From Dechloromonas sp. HYN0024 (GTDB taxonomy: Bacteria > Pseudomonadota > Gammaproteobacteria > Burkholderiales > Rhodocyclaceae), in assembly GCF_003441615.1 (NCBI RefSeq), contig NZ_CP031842.1, forward strand, positions 2,798,001 to 2,862,000: a stretch of 64,000 nucleotides of DNA, given 5' to 3'. The stretch's first letter is position 1, and every line of letters begins with the position of its first letter. The position numbers were made by a program, and so were the translations under genes. The notes under the pieces were generated by a model. The model was not told where the DNA came from. It saw only the letters and a list, made by a program, of their open reading frames with translations, and did not search any database. Positions 18,072 through 27,422 of this stretch are shown here, in pieces.

Positions 18072-19457
18072 ATGACTTCCAACGCCACGCAATACACCTG
18101 GGCCGGACGCTTCTCCGAGCCGGTTTCCGATCTCGTCAAACGTTATACCGCTTCCGTCGACTTCGACCAGCGCATGTGGCGCCAGGACATTCGCGGCTCG
18201 CTGGCGCACGCCCGGATGCTGGCCAAGCAAGGCATCATCGCCGCTGCCGACCTGGCGGACATCGAACGTGGCATGGCTGTCGTCACCGAAGAAATCGAAT
18301 CCGGCAAGTTTGAATGGTCGCTTGATCTCGAAGACGTGCACCTCAATATCGAAAAGCGCCTCACCGCCCTCGTCGGCGATGCCGGCAAGCGCCTGCACAC
18401 CGGCCGCTCGCGCAACGATCAGGTAGCTACCGACATTCGTCTCTACCTGCGCGACTCCATCGACGACATCCTCGTCCTGATCAAGGCTTTCCGCAGCGCT
18501 CTGGTCGATCTGGCCGAGAAGGAAGCAGCAACGCCGATGCCCGGCTTCACCCATCTGCAAGTGGCGCAGCCGGTGACCTTCGGCCACCACATGCTGGCCT
18601 ACTTCGAAATGTTCGGGCGCGATGCCGAACGCTTCGTCGATTGCCGCAAGCGGGTCAGCCGCCTGCCGCTCGGCGCCGCCGCGCTGGCCGGCACGACCTA
18701 CCCGATCGACCGCGCCTTCGTCGCCGAACAACTGGGCTTTGAAGGCGTCTGCGAAAACTCCCTCGACGCCGTCTCCGACCGCGACTTCGCCATCGAATTC
18801 ACCAGCGCCTGCGCGCTGCTCATGATGCACATCAGCCGCCTGTCGGAAGAACTGGTGATGTGGATGAGCCCGCGCATCGGCTTCATCCAGATCGCCGACC
18901 GCTTCTGTACCGGCTCGTCGATCATGCCGCAAAAGAAGAACCCGGACGTGCCGGAACTGGCACGTGGCAAAACCGGCCGCGTGTACGGCCAGCTGATGAG
19001 CCTGCTCACCCTGATGAAGTCGCAGCCGCTGGCCTACAACAAGGACAACCAGGAAGACAAGGAACCGCTGTTCGATGCCGTGGACACCGTCACCGACACC
19101 CTGCGCATCTTCGCCGACATGGCCGGCGGCATCACCGTTCGCGCTGAAAACATGAAGGCCGCGCTGACCCAGGGCTTCGCCACGGCCACCGACCTCGCTG
19201 ATTATCTGGTCAAGAAGGGCCTGCCCTTCCGCGATGCCCACGAGGCTGTCGGCCATGCCGTCAAGGCGGCTGAGGCCAAGGGCGTCGATCTGCCACAACT
19301 GACGCTGGATGAACTTCGCGCCTTCTGCCCGCAGGTCGAGTCCGACGTCTTTGCCGTGCTCACCGTCGAAGGTTCGCTGGCCAGCCGCAACCACATCGGC
19401 GGCACCGCGCCGGAGCAGGTCAGGGCCGCCATCGGCCGCGCCCGTCAGCGACTGTAA
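18072..19457 (+). CDS. argH: Argininosuccinate lyase ArgH
   Basis: 461 residues, near the usual 457. It splits argininosuccinate into arginine and fumarate, the final step of arginine synthesis. Motifs are [20 protein letters not shown] at the start, [34 protein letters not shown] and the superfamily signature [20 protein letters not shown], which carries the flexible catalytic serine loop. It stands alone between the algZ-like kinase (divergent) and a small convergent gene, with a hairpin after the stop. Confidence 0.98.
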   Translation: MTSNATQYTWAGRFSEPVSDLVKRYTASVDFDQRMWRQDIRGSLAHARMLAKQGIIAAADLADIERGMAVVTEEIESGKFEWSLDLEDVHLNIEKRLTALVGDAGKRLHTGRSRNDQVATDIRLYLRDSIDDILVLIKAFRSALVDLAEKEAATPMPGFTHLQVAQPVTFGHHMLAYFEMFGRDAERFVDCRKRVSRLPLGAAALAGTTYPIDRAFVAEQLGFEGVCENSLDAVSDRDFAIEFTSACALLMMHISRLSEELVMWMSPRIGFIQIADRFCTGSSIMPQKKNPDVPELARGKTGRVYGQLMSLLTLMKSQPLAYNKDNQEDKEPLFDAVDTVTDTLRIFADMAGGITVRAENMKAALTQGFATATDLADYLVKKGLPFRDAHEAVGHAVKAAEAKGVDLPQLTLDELRAFCPQVESDVFAVLTVEGSLASRNHIGGTAPEQVRAAIGRARQRL

Positions 19458-19466
19458 GTTAAACCA

Positions 19467-19489
19467 GCGGGCATCTTCCGGATGCCCGC
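19467..19489 (+). terminator. Hairpin after argH
   Basis: GCGGGCATC pairs with GATGCCCGC around a 5-nt loop, 10 bp after the argH stop. No T-run follows, so termination strength is uncertain. It also lies just after the convergent gene at 19500-19817. Confidence 0.55.
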
Positions 19490-19499
19490 CAGGCAGGCA

Positions 19500-19817
19500 T
19501 TAGCGCCAGGCGCGAGCCCCCATCAGGTAATTGCGGGTTTCTGTCGTCTGTTTCGTTACGTCCGGCGCAACAGCTACCGTTTCAACGACTGGCTCTACAC
19601 GAACCTCTGGCGTAACAGGCAACAGCAGATCGCGCATGCGCAGGACGGAAATCAGCAATTCCTCTTCATCGGCCGCTTCTTCGATTTCCGAAAGGCGCTG
19701 CCGGGCATAGGCCGGGTCGCGCGTCAGCCGGTCGAGATCGACCGATTGACCAATGGTGCGCCGCACCTGCAATTTGAAGCGTGCAAGAAACTGGGCTCTT
19801 TCAATCTGATTTTCCAT
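19500..19817 (-). CDS. Conserved-looking small hypothetical protein
   Basis: 105 residues from the ATG at 19817. The N-terminal part is helical and charged (IERAQFLARFKLQVRRTIG). A helix with many glutamates (LSEIEEAADEEELLISVLRMRDLL) follows, then a Pro/Val-rich tail ending GARAWR. There are no cysteines, signal peptide or catalytic motif. A longer start at 19883 is possible. I do not recognise the family. It converges on argH and has about 280 bp of gene-free DNA upstream. Confidence 0.55.
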   Translation of the reverse strand: MENQIERAQFLARFKLQVRRTIGQSVDLDRLTRDPAYARQRLSEIEEAADEEELLISVLRMRDLLLPVTPEVRVEPVVETVAVAPDVTKQTTETRNYLMGARAWR

Positions 19818-20095
19818 CCTGAGGATTTCTCCCTGTCGATCGTGATCCTTCAGAATTAGCGAAAACCGTGCCGGCTGCTGCAATGCAAAAACAGGGCAAG
19901 AAATCAGTCAGTTACGATTCCACAGGAAAAATCCGCCAATATTTTCGGCCATTTTTGGTGCGGGGGTGAAAAGACCGAGCCAGTTTGGTGCAGCGCACCA
20001 TCGGCACGATCAGACCCTCACACCGGGAAGCGGACAACCGCTTTGTCCTTGGGTATAATCAGAAAATACTAATATTCACCATCAAGGAAAACAGC
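19818..20095. other. Gene-free region upstream of the OsmC-like gene
   Basis: No protein gene is supported here. It contains a 6-bp inverted repeat, TGGTGC-AGC-GCACCA (19986-20000), and a perfect -10 box TATAAT (20054-20059), with no convincing -35 at the right spacing. The -10 lies about 37 bp before the OsmC-like start codon, so the repeat could be an operator for a factor-dependent promoter. Confidence 0.4.
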
Positions 20096-20473
20096 ATGTA
20101 CACCACCATCGTCGACAACACCCCGCTGATCAAGGTAAGCAGCGCCAAGCATGAAGCCAACTATGCCGTTAACGGCTCGCTGATGAACCCGCTCGAAGCG
20201 TTCTACGCTTCGCTCGCCGCCTGCGCTGCCGTCTATGCCAAGAAGGCCTGCAAGGAACTGGGCATCCCGGCGGCCGGCATCGAGATCGGCTGCAAGCCCT
20301 TCGCCGGCCCCGGCGGCCCGCTGACGCTGGCCCGCTTTAAAACCGAGGTGCGTTTCCCCGAGCAGTTCACGGCTGAGCAAAAAACCAAGATTCTCGACAG
20401 CATCGCCTATTGCGCGGTGAAGGATATTGTCGCCAACGGGCCTTCCATCGAGTTTCAGGTCAGCGAAATCTGA
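20096..20473 (+). CDS. OsmC/Ohr family protein
   Basis: 125 residues of the OsmC fold, which reduces organic peroxides with a cysteine pair. Both candidate cysteines are visible, one in the helix FYASLAACAAVYAKK and one in SIAYCAVKDI. The sequence is closest to the short YhfA-like branch rather than to Ohr. The ATG at 20096 follows an AAGGAAA site. It is followed by a terminator hairpin next to which an insertion sequence has landed. Confidence 0.85.
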   Translation: MYTTIVDNTPLIKVSSAKHEANYAVNGSLMNPLEAFYASLAACAAVYAKKACKELGIPAAGIEIGCKPFAGPGGPLTLARFKTEVRFPEQFTAEQKTKILDSIAYCAVKDIVANGPSIEFQVSEI

Positions 20474-20492
20474 TCACTGGCTGGACAATAAA

Positions 20493-20515
20493 AAACCGGA
20501 GACAGGCTCCGGTTT
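20493..20515 (+). terminator. osmC terminator hairpin, T-tract cut by the insertion sequence
   Basis: AAACCGGAG pairs with CTCCGGTTT around ACAGG. The left flank reads CAATAAAAAACCGGAG. Its exact complement CTCCGGTTTTTTATTG can be rebuilt by joining 20507-20515 to the bases after the insertion sequence (about 21877-21883). It was therefore probably a symmetric terminator serving both osmC (+) and grxD (-) before the insertion. Confidence 0.75.
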
Positions 20516-20521
20516 AATGAG

Positions 20522-20535
20522 ATGGTCAGCCCGAT
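20522..20535 (+). repeat. Left subterminal inverted repeat of the insertion sequence
   Basis: ATGGTCAGCCCGAT is the exact reverse complement of 21859-21872. Confidence 0.88.
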
Positions 20536-20569
20536 CCCCACCAGCGGTAAGCTGAGTGGGGATTTTTTC
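20534..20569 (+). terminator. Hairpin with T-run inside the left end of the insertion sequence
   Basis: ATCCCCAC pairs with GTGGGGAT around a 14-nt loop and is followed by a T-run, 18-24 bp before the transposase ATG. It has the form of a Rho-independent terminator. It would stop transcripts entering from osmC, or hide the ribosome-binding site when read through. Confidence 0.6.
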
Positions 20570-20586
20570 TTTTGGAGGCGATCATC

Positions 20587-21618
20587 ATGAACACGGTTAC
20601 CCTCATTGGCATTGATCTTGGAAAGCATTGTTTTCATTTACATGGGCAGGATGCCCAAGGTCGCATGGTATTTCGCAAGAAGCTTTCGCGTAGCCAGATG
20701 CTGACGCAGCTGGCCAATTTCCCGGTTTGTCGGGTTGTGATGGAGGCGTGTGCGGGTGCGCACTGGATTGCCCGGCGCCTATCGGCGATGGGTCACGAGG
20801 CGAAGTTGATTTCACCGCAGTTTGTAAAGCCGTTCGTCCAAGGCAACAAGAATGACTTTGCCGACGCGCAGGCGATCTGCGAAGCGGCGAGCCGACCGAA
20901 CATGCGTTTTGTGAGTCCGCGCAATGAAAGCCAGCAGACCATCTCGGCGACGCATCGCGTGCGTGAGGCGCTGGTGCGGGATCGGACGTCGACGACTAAC
21001 CAGATCCACGCCTTCTTGCTGGAATTTGGGATCAGCTTACCGAAAGGCCCGGCCATCATCAAACGCTTGCCAGCCGTGCTGGCCGAGCATGAAGCAGTTT
21101 TGCCACCTCGCCTGATGGCTGTTATCGAGCACTTGCGTGCGCATATCAAATATCTGGATGAACAGATCAAAGCGGTCGAGGGCGAATTGGCTCAACAACT
21201 GGCTGAAGACGAGCGTAGCCAACGCTTATTGGAAATTCCTGGCATTGGGCCGATCACCGCCAGCGTCCTGGCGGTCGAACTGGGCGATGCCCATCAGTTT
21301 GCCAATGCTCGCCAGTTCGCCGCCTCCATCGGTCTGGTGCCCCGTCAGTACAGCACCGGCGGCAAACCAACCTTGCTCGGCATCAGCAAACGGGGCGACA
21401 AGAATTTGCGACGATTGCTCGTTCAGGGGGCACGGACCATCATGCAACGTATTCAGACAAGAAGCGATGGGCTCGGTGAATGGGTACGGGACATGCTGTG
21501 CCGACGGCACTCGAATGTCGTGGCCTGCGCGCTGGCCAACAAAATGGCGAGGATCGCCTGGGCTATCCTCGCCAAAGGGACACACTATCAATCCCGTTCG
21601 CTGGCTGCCACCATCTGA
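20587..21618 (+). CDS. IS110/IS1111-family transposase
   Basis: 343 residues. The N-terminal RuvC-like DEDD domain begins GIDLGKHCFHLHG, continues with VVMEACAGAHWIA and includes KNDFADAQAICEA. A coiled-coil region follows at about residues 195-215. The C-terminal Transposase_20 domain has the helix-hairpin-helix LLEIPGIGPITASVL and the ASIGLVPRQYSTGGK motif carrying the catalytic serine. Such recombinases use an element-encoded RNA to recognise donor and target. GGAGG lies 11 bases before the ATG. No frameshift or stop interrupts the gene, so it may be active. Confidence 0.95.
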   Translation: MNTVTLIGIDLGKHCFHLHGQDAQGRMVFRKKLSRSQMLTQLANFPVCRVVMEACAGAHWIARRLSAMGHEAKLISPQFVKPFVQGNKNDFADAQAICEAASRPNMRFVSPRNESQQTISATHRVREALVRDRTSTTNQIHAFLLEFGISLPKGPAIIKRLPAVLAEHEAVLPPRLMAVIEHLRAHIKYLDEQIKAVEGELAQQLAEDERSQRLLEIPGIGPITASVLAVELGDAHQFANARQFAASIGLVPRQYSTGGKPTLLGISKRGDKNLRRLLVQGARTIMQRIQTRSDGLGEWVRDMLCRRHSNVVACALANKMARIAWAILAKGTHYQSRSLAATI

Positions 21619-21639
21619 CGGAACGCTTCACCTTTTTGT

Positions 21640-21825
21640 AACCCACCTGGTTTTGCGACGGTAGATCACGTGATGAACTAAACGGCACAACGGCCTGGCA
21701 AAGAACCTGACAATAAAAACAGCGATCACACGCTGATGGTTTTTTGAGGATTGCCAGGCGCGGCTCTCATCGTGGCGCGGGGAATTCCTTCCCCAATTCG
21801 ACGCCGGATAGATTTGCGCAAGCCA
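21640..21825 (+). ncRNA. Predicted bridge/seek guide RNA of the insertion sequence
   Basis: Two adjacent internal-loop hairpins can be drawn. Target loop: the outer stem CCTGGCAA (21694-21701) pairs with TTGCCAGG (21751-21758), and the inner hairpin is CAGCG-ATCACA-CGCTG (21720-21735). One loop strand carries CAATAAAAA (21711-21719), complementary to the right insertion flank; the other carries GGTTTTTT (21738-21745), like the left flank. Donor loop: the inner hairpin is GGGGAA-TTCC-TTCCCC (21779-21794). One strand has TCTCAT (21765-21770), complementary to the left end of the element; the other has ATAGATTT (21808-21815), identical to the right end. RNA ends are guesses. Confidence 0.72.
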
Positions 21826-21858
21826 ACTTTAGTTTAAAACAAAATCTCCCTTGCAAAA

Positions 21859-21872
21859 ATCGGGCTGACCAT
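21859..21872 (+). repeat. Right subterminal inverted repeat of the insertion sequence
   Basis: ATCGGGCTGACCAT is the exact reverse complement of 20522-20535. TTGCAA at 21851-21856, just inside, could act as an outward -35 box. Confidence 0.88.
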
Positions 21873-21897
21873 AGATTTTATTGGGACGGCAGCAAAC

Positions 21898-22218
21898 TCA
21901 GGCGGCGATACCTTCCAGCATCTGCTGCAGTTCGCCGGTCTGGTACATCTCTTTCATGATGTCGCAGCCGCCGACGAATTCGCCCTTGATGTAGAGCTGC
22001 GGAATGGTCGGCCAGTTGGCGTATTCCTTGACGCCATTACGGATTTCCTCGTCAGCCAGGACATTGACCGTGACGAAGTCGTCGACGCCGCAGACCTTAA
22101 GTATCTGCACGGCAGTAGCCGAAAAGCCGCACTGCGGGAAACGGGCGTCGCCCTTCATGTAAAGGACGACCGGGTTGCCGGTCACGGTGGCGTGGATGTG
22201 TTGCTGAACGTCGGACAT
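21898..22218 (-). CDS. grxD: Monothiol glutaredoxin GrxD
   Basis: 106 residues with the monothiol active site CGFS (FPQCGFSATAVQIL) and the glutathione-binding segments WPTIPQLYIKGEFVGGCDI. These proteins carry [2Fe-2S] clusters between assembly machinery and targets. It is the last gene of hemA-prfA-prmC-grxD, 13 bp after prmC. Its presumed terminator was split by the insertion sequence, which now begins about 20 bp beyond its stop. The start at 22218 is chosen because an in-frame upstream ATG would overlap prmC. Confidence 0.95.
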   Translation of the reverse strand: MSDVQQHIHATVTGNPVVLYMKGDARFPQCGFSATAVQILKVCGVDDFVTVNVLADEEIRNGVKEYANWPTIPQLYIKGEFVGGCDIMKEMYQTGELQQMLEGIAA

Positions 22219-22231
22219 GATTTCTCCTGAT

Positions 22232-23044
22232 TTAAAGATGACCGCCTGAAACACGGTCGATGCCGGCCAGGTCGGGGAAAGTGGATGCGGCTTTGAACCC
22301 GGCCGCAGTCAATAAGTTCCGGCTCGCTTCGCCCTGATCATAGCCGTGTTCGAAGAGCAGCCAGCCACCTGGGTTAAGGTGGGCGGCTGCATCGGCGACG
22401 ATGCAGCGAATGCAGTCCAGCCCATCGGCGCCATCGGTCAGCGCCATTTGCGGCTCGAAAGGAAGGCCGTTGAGAGCCAGATGAGGGTCACCATCGGCAA
22501 CATAGGGCGGATTGGAGACGATGAGGTTGAAGTGTTCGCCGGCCAGCGGGGCGAACCAGTCGCCAGCACGAAAATCGACCCTGGCCCTAAGCCTTCCGGC
22601 GTTGTTGCGCGCCACCGCCATCGCCGCTTCTGACAGGTCGACCGCCGTCACCGTCGCCGCCGGGCACTCGAGCGCCAGCGACACAGCGACGATGCCTGAA
22701 CCGGTACCAAGATCAACCACGCTGGGGCTGACCATCCCGGTCAGCTTGTCGAGCGCCAGATCGATCAGCACTTCGGTTTCCGGGCGCGGAATGAGGACAG
22801 CCGGCGACACCTGAAAAACCCGCCCGCGAAACTCTGCCTCGCCGACCAGATAGGCCAGTGGCTCACCTGCAGCGCGACGCGCCACCCAATCGACAAACTG
22901 GGCATAGGCCGACGCAATGACCGGGGTTTCCGGTCGCGCCAGCAAGTCCGCATGGCTGCAAGCGGTGGCGGACTGAAGCAGAAGACGGGCATCGAGCCGG
23001 TCGATCTGCCCTCTTGCCGCCGCCAGTGCCTCGCCCAGGGTCAT
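22232..23044 (-). CDS. prmC: Peptide chain release factor glutamine methyltransferase PrmC
   Basis: 270 residues. It methylates the glutamine of the GGQ motif in release factors. The N-terminal helical domain is followed by the SAM site ([17 protein letters not shown]) and the NPPY motif ([13 protein letters not shown]), which binds the glutamine side chain. The [11 protein letters not shown] segment is also typical. Its ATG overlaps the prfA stop (23041-23044), so it is translated together with its substrate. The longer open frame upstream is antisense-like sequence over prfA and is rejected. Confidence 0.96.
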   Translation of the reverse strand: MTLGEALAAARGQIDRLDARLLLQSATACSHADLLARPETPVIASAYAQFVDWVARRAAGEPLAYLVGEAEFRGRVFQVSPAVLIPRPETEVLIDLALDKLTGMVSPSVVDLGTGSGIVAVSLALECPAATVTAVDLSEAAMAVARNNAGRLRARVDFRAGDWFAPLAGEHFNLIVSNPPYVADGDPHLALNGLPFEPQMALTDGADGLDCIRCIVADAAAHLNPGGWLLFEHGYDQGEASRNLLTAAGFKAASTFPDLAGIDRVSGGHL

Positions 23045-24123
23045 TGCTGCTCGGCCAGTTCGGCCAGCAAATCGGCCTGATGTTCGGCCGCCAGGGCACC
23101 GAGCAATTCGTCCATGTCGCCGTCCATGATGGCGGCGATCTTGTAGAGCGTCAGGTTGATGCGGTGGTCGGTGATCCGCCCCTGCGGGAAATTGTAGGTA
23201 CGAATCCGCTCGGAGCGGTCGCCGGAACCGATCAGGCTCTTGCGCGTGCTCGAAATGTGGGCCTGCTGGGCGCGCACCTGAACGTCCTTGATGCGCGCCG
23301 CCAGCACTTTCATGGCGGAAGCCTTGTTGGCATGCTGCGAGCGGCCGTCCTGGCATTCGGCGACGATGCCGCTCGGCAGGTGGGTGATGCGCACTGCCGA
23401 GTCGGTCTTGTTGATGTGCTGGCCACCCGCGCCCGAGGCGCGGAAGGTGTCGATGCGCAGGTCGGCCGGGTTGAGGTTCACGTCTTCAACCTCGTCGACT
23501 TCCGGCATGATCGCCACGGTACAGGCCGAGGTGTGGATGCGGCCCTGCGTTTCGGTTTCCGGCACGCGCTGGACGCGATGGCCGCCCGACTCGAACTTGA
23601 GGCGCGAATAGGCGCCGTTGCCGACGATGCGGCAGATGATTTCGCGGTAGCCGCCGAGTTCCGACTCGCTGGCCGACATGATTTCGACCTGCCAGCGCTG
23701 CCGTTCGGCAAAGCGCGAATACATGCGAAAGAGGCTGCCGGCGAACAGGGCCGATTCGTCGCCACCGGTCCCGGCGCGGATTTCCAGGAGAACGCTGCGC
23801 TCATCGTTGGGATCGCGGGGCAGCAGCAATTTTTGCAGCTCTACTTCGAGTTCGGGCAGGCGTGCCTTGGCGCTGGCGATTTCTTCTTCGGCGAAGTCAC
23901 GCATCTCCGGATCGTTGCGCATCGCCTCGGCTTCGGCCAGATCGTTTTCCGCCTGACGAAAGGCATTGAACTGGGCGATCACCGGCTCGATTTCAGACCG
24001 CTCGCGCGATAGCTTGCGGAATTGATCCATGTCGCTGGACGTGCTCGGTGCCGACAACATGCGGTCGATTTCATCGAGACGGTCGACCAGCAAGTCGAGT
24101 TTCTGGCGAATGGATGGCTTCAT
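23041..24123 (-). CDS. prfA: Peptide chain release factor 1
   Basis: 360 residues, the normal length. It ends translation at UAA and UAG. The catalytic GGQ is in [18 protein letters not shown] (near residue 232), and the codon-recognising PxT-type loop region is intact ([18 protein letters not shown]). It lies between hemA and prmC; the 45-bp gap to hemA is the only space in the operon before it. Confidence 0.97.
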   Translation of the reverse strand: MKPSIRQKLDLLVDRLDEIDRMLSAPSTSSDMDQFRKLSRERSEIEPVIAQFNAFRQAENDLAEAEAMRNDPEMRDFAEEEIASAKARLPELEVELQKLLLPRDPNDERSVLLEIRAGTGGDESALFAGSLFRMYSRFAERQRWQVEIMSASESELGGYREIICRIVGNGAYSRLKFESGGHRVQRVPETETQGRIHTSACTVAIMPEVDEVEDVNLNPADLRIDTFRASGAGGQHINKTDSAVRITHLPSGIVAECQDGRSQHANKASAMKVLAARIKDVQVRAQQAHISSTRKSLIGSGDRSERIRTYNFPQGRITDHRINLTLYKIAAIMDGDMDELLGALAAEHQADLLAELAEQQ

Positions 24124-24168
24124 GAAATACTCGGAAAGTGCACGCGCGAAAGCAGCCCGACGGGGCCG

Positions 24169-25419
24169 CTACTCGCCGGAATGGAGGTGAAAAAGGCGGG
24201 CGGCGGTCGCCTGCAACTCGGCACGATCCGGGCCGTCGGCCTGATTCAGCGCCTGCGTCGGGGCGTGCAGGAACTTGTTGGTCAGGCGCTGCGACAGGTG
24301 TTCCAGCACCTTCTCCGGGGCCTCGCCCTTGGCCAGAAGCTTCATCGCATGTTCCATCTCGTGCCGGCGCATGCGCTCTGCCGAGTCGCGCAGGGAACGG
24401 ATCACCGGCACGGTGTCGCGCGACTGCAGCCAGCCGAGGAAGTCCTGCACCCGGTTGGCGATGATGACTTCGGCGTCGAGGACGGCGGCCTGCCGCGACT
24501 CCATGCCGCTTTCGACGACCTGAGCCAGATCATCGACGGTGTAGAGAAACACGTCATCGAGCTGACCGACTTCTTCTTCGATGTCACGCGGCACAGCCAG
24601 GTCAACCATGAATATCGGGCGGTGGCGGCGCGTCTTGATCGCCCGCTCGACCATGCCCAGACCAATGATCGGCAAGGGGCTGGCGGTACAGGAGACGATG
24701 ATGTCGTTTTGCGCCAGATGCTCGCCCAGCTCGTCGAGGCGAATCGCCCTGCCACCATACTGTTCGGCCAGGGCGCGACCGCGTTCGAGCGTCCGGTTGG
24801 CGATGGTGACCTGCTTCGGCTGACCGGCGCAGAAGTGCGCGGCGCACAGCTCGATCATTTCGCCGGCCCCGATGAAGAGGATACGCTGGCCGGCAATCGA
24901 CTCGAAGATGCGTTCGGCCAGATGTACGCCGGCGGCGGCCATCGAGACGATATTGGCACCGATCGCCGTGGTGCTGCGGACTTCCTTGGCCACCGAGAAT
25001 GATCGTTGAAAGAGCTTGTGCAACTGCGTGCCCAGGGTGCCGTTTTCTTCGGCCGTGCGCACGGCATCCTTCATCTGGCCGAGAATCTGCGGTTCGCCAA
25101 TGACCATCGAGTCGAGGCCGCTGGCAACGCGGAAAGCATGGCGAATGGCTTCCGGCTGGTCATGCGTATACAGGTAGGGTGCCAGTTCATCGCGGCTGAC
25201 CTGATGGTAGTGGGCCAGCCAGTCGATGACCACTTCCGGCGATTCGGCCGAGCAGTAAATCTCGGTACGGTTGCAGGTGGACAGGATCGCCACCTCACGC
25301 ACCGGACGGGCGTGCGTCAGGTCGGCCAGGGCATGCGGCAATTTGTCGGCGCCAAATGCCACCCGCTCGCGAATGGCGAGAGGGGCAGAATGATGGTTGA
25401 TGCCGAGGGTAAAAATCAC
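24169..25419 (-). CDS. hemA: Glutamyl-tRNA reductase HemA
   Basis: 416 residues from a GTG at 25419, giving an N-terminus (M)[19 protein letters not shown] that matches the family; E. coli HemA has 418. It reduces glutamyl-tRNA to glutamate-1-semialdehyde, the committed and regulated step of heme synthesis. The catalytic cysteine is in [11 protein letters not shown], and the NADPH-binding segment is [12 protein letters not shown]. No strong ribosome-binding site precedes the GTG. It is first in hemA-prfA-prmC-grxD and follows cysA by 72 bp on the same strand. Confidence 0.96.
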   Translation of the reverse strand: MIFTLGINHHSAPLAIRERVAFGADKLPHALADLTHARPVREVAILSTCNRTEIYCSAESPEVVIDWLAHYHQVSRDELAPYLYTHDQPEAIRHAFRVASGLDSMVIGEPQILGQMKDAVRTAEENGTLGTQLHKLFQRSFSVAKEVRSTTAIGANIVSMAAAGVHLAERIFESIAGQRILFIGAGEMIELCAAHFCAGQPKQVTIANRTLERGRALAEQYGGRAIRLDELGEHLAQNDIIVSCTASPLPIIGLGMVERAIKTRRHRPIFMVDLAVPRDIEEEVGQLDDVFLYTVDDLAQVVESGMESRQAAVLDAEVIIANRVQDFLGWLQSRDTVPVIRSLRDSAERMRRHEMEHAMKLLAKGEAPEKVLEHLSQRLTNKFLHAPTQALNQADGPDRAELQATAARLFHLHSGE

Positions 25420-25491
25420 CGGATTGGGCAGGCGCGAACGAAATGGGGGCCGATTATACCATCCGCCCCCGGCCACCCTGGCAGCGACGAA

Positions 25492-26559
25492 TCAGAACAG
25501 GAACGCCTGCTTTTCCGGTGCCGCTCCCGGTCGGACATCGGCACCAAAGACTTTCATCTGGCGTGGCCGGAACCACACCGACTGCCCAACCGCCAGTTGC
25601 AGCATGTCATGCCGCTCGCGCGACAGCTCAACCTCGACAATCTCGCTGCCATGCAGCAACTCAATACGTACCACCGGGCCAATCGGATGCACGTGCTGGA
25701 CCGTGGCCTGCAAGCCGTCTTCGGCCGGCTGATGGGTAATGTCGATATCGTGGGGACGGACAAATGCGGTGGCTTTTTCTGCCACCTCACCGCGCTCGAC
25801 CTCGGCATAAGCACCCTGCTGGCGGCTGTGAAAGACATTCACGTTGCCGAGGAACTGGTAAACGAAGGGTGAAGCCGGGCTGGAGTAGACCTCGTCGGGC
25901 GAACCGATCTGCTCAATCTTGCCGTGATTCATGACCACCACGCGGTCGGCCACTTCGAGCGCCTCTTCCTGGTCGTGCGTCACGAAGACGCTGGAAATAT
26001 GCATGTCGTCGTGCAGGCGGCGCAACCAGCGGCGCAGTTCCTTGCGCACCTTGGTATCGAGCGCCCCGAAGGGCTCGTCGAGGAGCAACACCTTGGGCTC
26101 GACAGCCAGCGCCCGAGCCAGCGCGATACGCTGGCGTTGGCCGCCGGAGAGTTGCGACGGATAACGATCGGCCAGCCAGTCAAGCTGCACGAGGCCGAGC
26201 AGTTCCATGACCCGGCGCTTGATCTCGGCATCCGACGGCCGCTCCTGACGCGGCTTGACGCGCAGGCCGAAGGCGACATTCTCGAAAACCGTCATGTGGC
26301 GAAACAGGGCGTAATGCTGGAAAACGAAACCGACATTGCGGTCGCGGGCATGCAGGTGGGTCGCCTCGGCACCGGAAAAGAGGATGCCCCCCTGATCAGC
26401 CGTTTCCATGCCAGCGATAATGCGCAGCAGCGTGGTCTTGCCGCAGCCGGAGGGACCGAGCAGAGCGACCAGTTCGCCGGTCGGGATGTCGAGGTTGATA
26501 TTGTCGAGCGCGACGAAGTTGCCGAAGCGCTTGGAGATATTGCGGATTTCGATACTCAT
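25492..26559 (-). CDS. cysA: Sulfate/thiosulfate ABC importer ATPase CysA
   Basis: 355 residues. The ATPase domain has Walker [10 protein letters not shown], signature [15 protein letters not shown], Walker [13 protein letters not shown] and the switch histidine VTHDQEE. A C-terminal TOBE-like domain follows ([19 protein letters not shown]). It energises the CysT-CysW channel. The ATG at 26559 shares one base with the cysW stop (TGATG). The open frame continues upstream over cysW but is not part of the protein. Confidence 0.95.
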   Translation of the reverse strand: MSIEIRNISKRFGNFVALDNINLDIPTGELVALLGPSGCGKTTLLRIIAGMETADQGGILFSGAEATHLHARDRNVGFVFQHYALFRHMTVFENVAFGLRVKPRQERPSDAEIKRRVMELLGLVQLDWLADRYPSQLSGGQRQRIALARALAVEPKVLLLDEPFGALDTKVRKELRRWLRRLHDDMHISSVFVTHDQEEALEVADRVVVMNHGKIEQIGSPDEVYSSPASPFVYQFLGNVNVFHSRQQGAYAEVERGEVAEKATAFVRPHDIDITHQPAEDGLQATVQHVHPIGPVVRIELLHGSEIVEVELSRERHDMLQLAVGQSVWFRPRQMKVFGADVRPGAAPEKQAFLF

Positions 26560-27422
26560 CAGGTTTTCTCCGGTGCCAGCACGGTATTCAACATGTCGGT
26601 TTCCTTTTTCATCCGCCATTCGACAATGGTCTTGGCGACCAGCGTGACCAAGGCCAGCAGCGCAAGAATGGAGGCGGCAGCAAAGGCACCAATGGCGTTG
26701 TATTCGTTGTAGAGGATTTCGACGTGCAGCGGCAGGGTGTTGGTTTCCCCCCGAATATGGCCGGAGACGACCGACACGGCGCCAAATTCGCCCATCGCCC
26801 GGGCATTCGACAGGATCACACCGTAGAGCAGGCCCCACTTGATATTGGGCAGGGTGATGCGCCAGAACATCTGGAACCCGGAAGCCCCGAGCGACACGGC
26901 GGCCTCTTCCTCATCCTTGCCCTGCGACTGCATGAGCGGGATCAATTCGCGGGCGATGAAAGGGAACGTAATGAACAGGGTGGCGAGGATCATGCCCGGC
27001 ACGGCAAAGATGATCTTGATGTCGTGTTCGGAGAGCCAGTTGCCGAAAGTGCCTTGCGAGCCGAAGAGCAAAATAAAAATCAGGCCGGCGACCACCGGGC
27101 TGACCGCGAAAGGCAGATCAATCAGGGTGATCAGAAGGCTCTTGCCCTTGAACTCGAACTTGGCGATGGCCCAGGCGGCCGCAACGCCAAAAACGATATT
27201 GAAGGGCAGCACGGCAAGCGCGATGCCTATGGTCAGGCCTATAGCCGAGCGGGTTTCCGGTTCTTTCAATGCTTCAATGTAGATCGGCACGCCCTGTGCG
27301 AGCGCTTCGACAAAAACCGCGACGAGGGGCAGGCCAAGGAAGAAAAACAGGAAACCGAGGCCGACCGTGAGCAGCGTATATCGCACCCAGACCGGCTCCT
27401 GCGTGGCGCGTGTCGATTTCAT
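26559..27422 (-). CDS. cysW: Sulfate ABC importer permease CysW
   Basis: 287 residues with about six membrane helices. The EAA loop near the C-terminal third ([28 protein letters not shown]) docks to CysA. Together with CysT it forms the inner-membrane channel. It overlaps cysT by 4 bp (ATGA at 27419-27422) and touches cysA by one base, so the three are translationally coupled. Confidence 0.95.
   Translation of the reverse strand: MKSTRATQEPVWVRYTLLTVGLGFLFFFLGLPLVAVFVEALAQGVPIYIEALKEPETRSAIGLTIGIALAVLPFNIVFGVAAAWAIAKFEFKGKSLLITLIDLPFAVSPVVAGLIFILLFGSQGTFGNWLSEHDIKIIFAVPGMILATLFITFPFIARELIPLMQSQGKDEEEAAVSLGASGFQMFWRITLPNIKWGLLYGVILSNARAMGEFGAVSVVSGHIRGETNTLPLHVEILYNEYNAIGAFAAASILALLALVTLVAKTIVEWRMKKETDMLNTVLAPEKT

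Larger units (their letters stand above)
20516..21876 (+). mobile_element. IS1111-type insertion sequence (IS110 family), about 1361 bp
   Basis: A single transposase gene is flanked by 14-bp perfect subterminal inverted repeats (20522-20535 and 21859-21872). The left non-coding end is short (about 70 bp) and the right end long (about 260 bp), as in the IS1111 group, whose guide RNA lies downstream of the transposase. The ends were set by rebuilding the interrupted terminator, leaving about 6 bp outside the left repeat and 4 bp outside the right one. Each end could shift by 1-3 bp because the site is a T-tract. No target duplication is needed in this family. The copy looks intact. Confidence 0.85.

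Noticed and set aside
18027-19394. Upstream extension of the algZ reading frame across argH
   Set aside because: It is antisense to argH and not kinase-like. The ATG at 18026 gives a normal membrane kinase.
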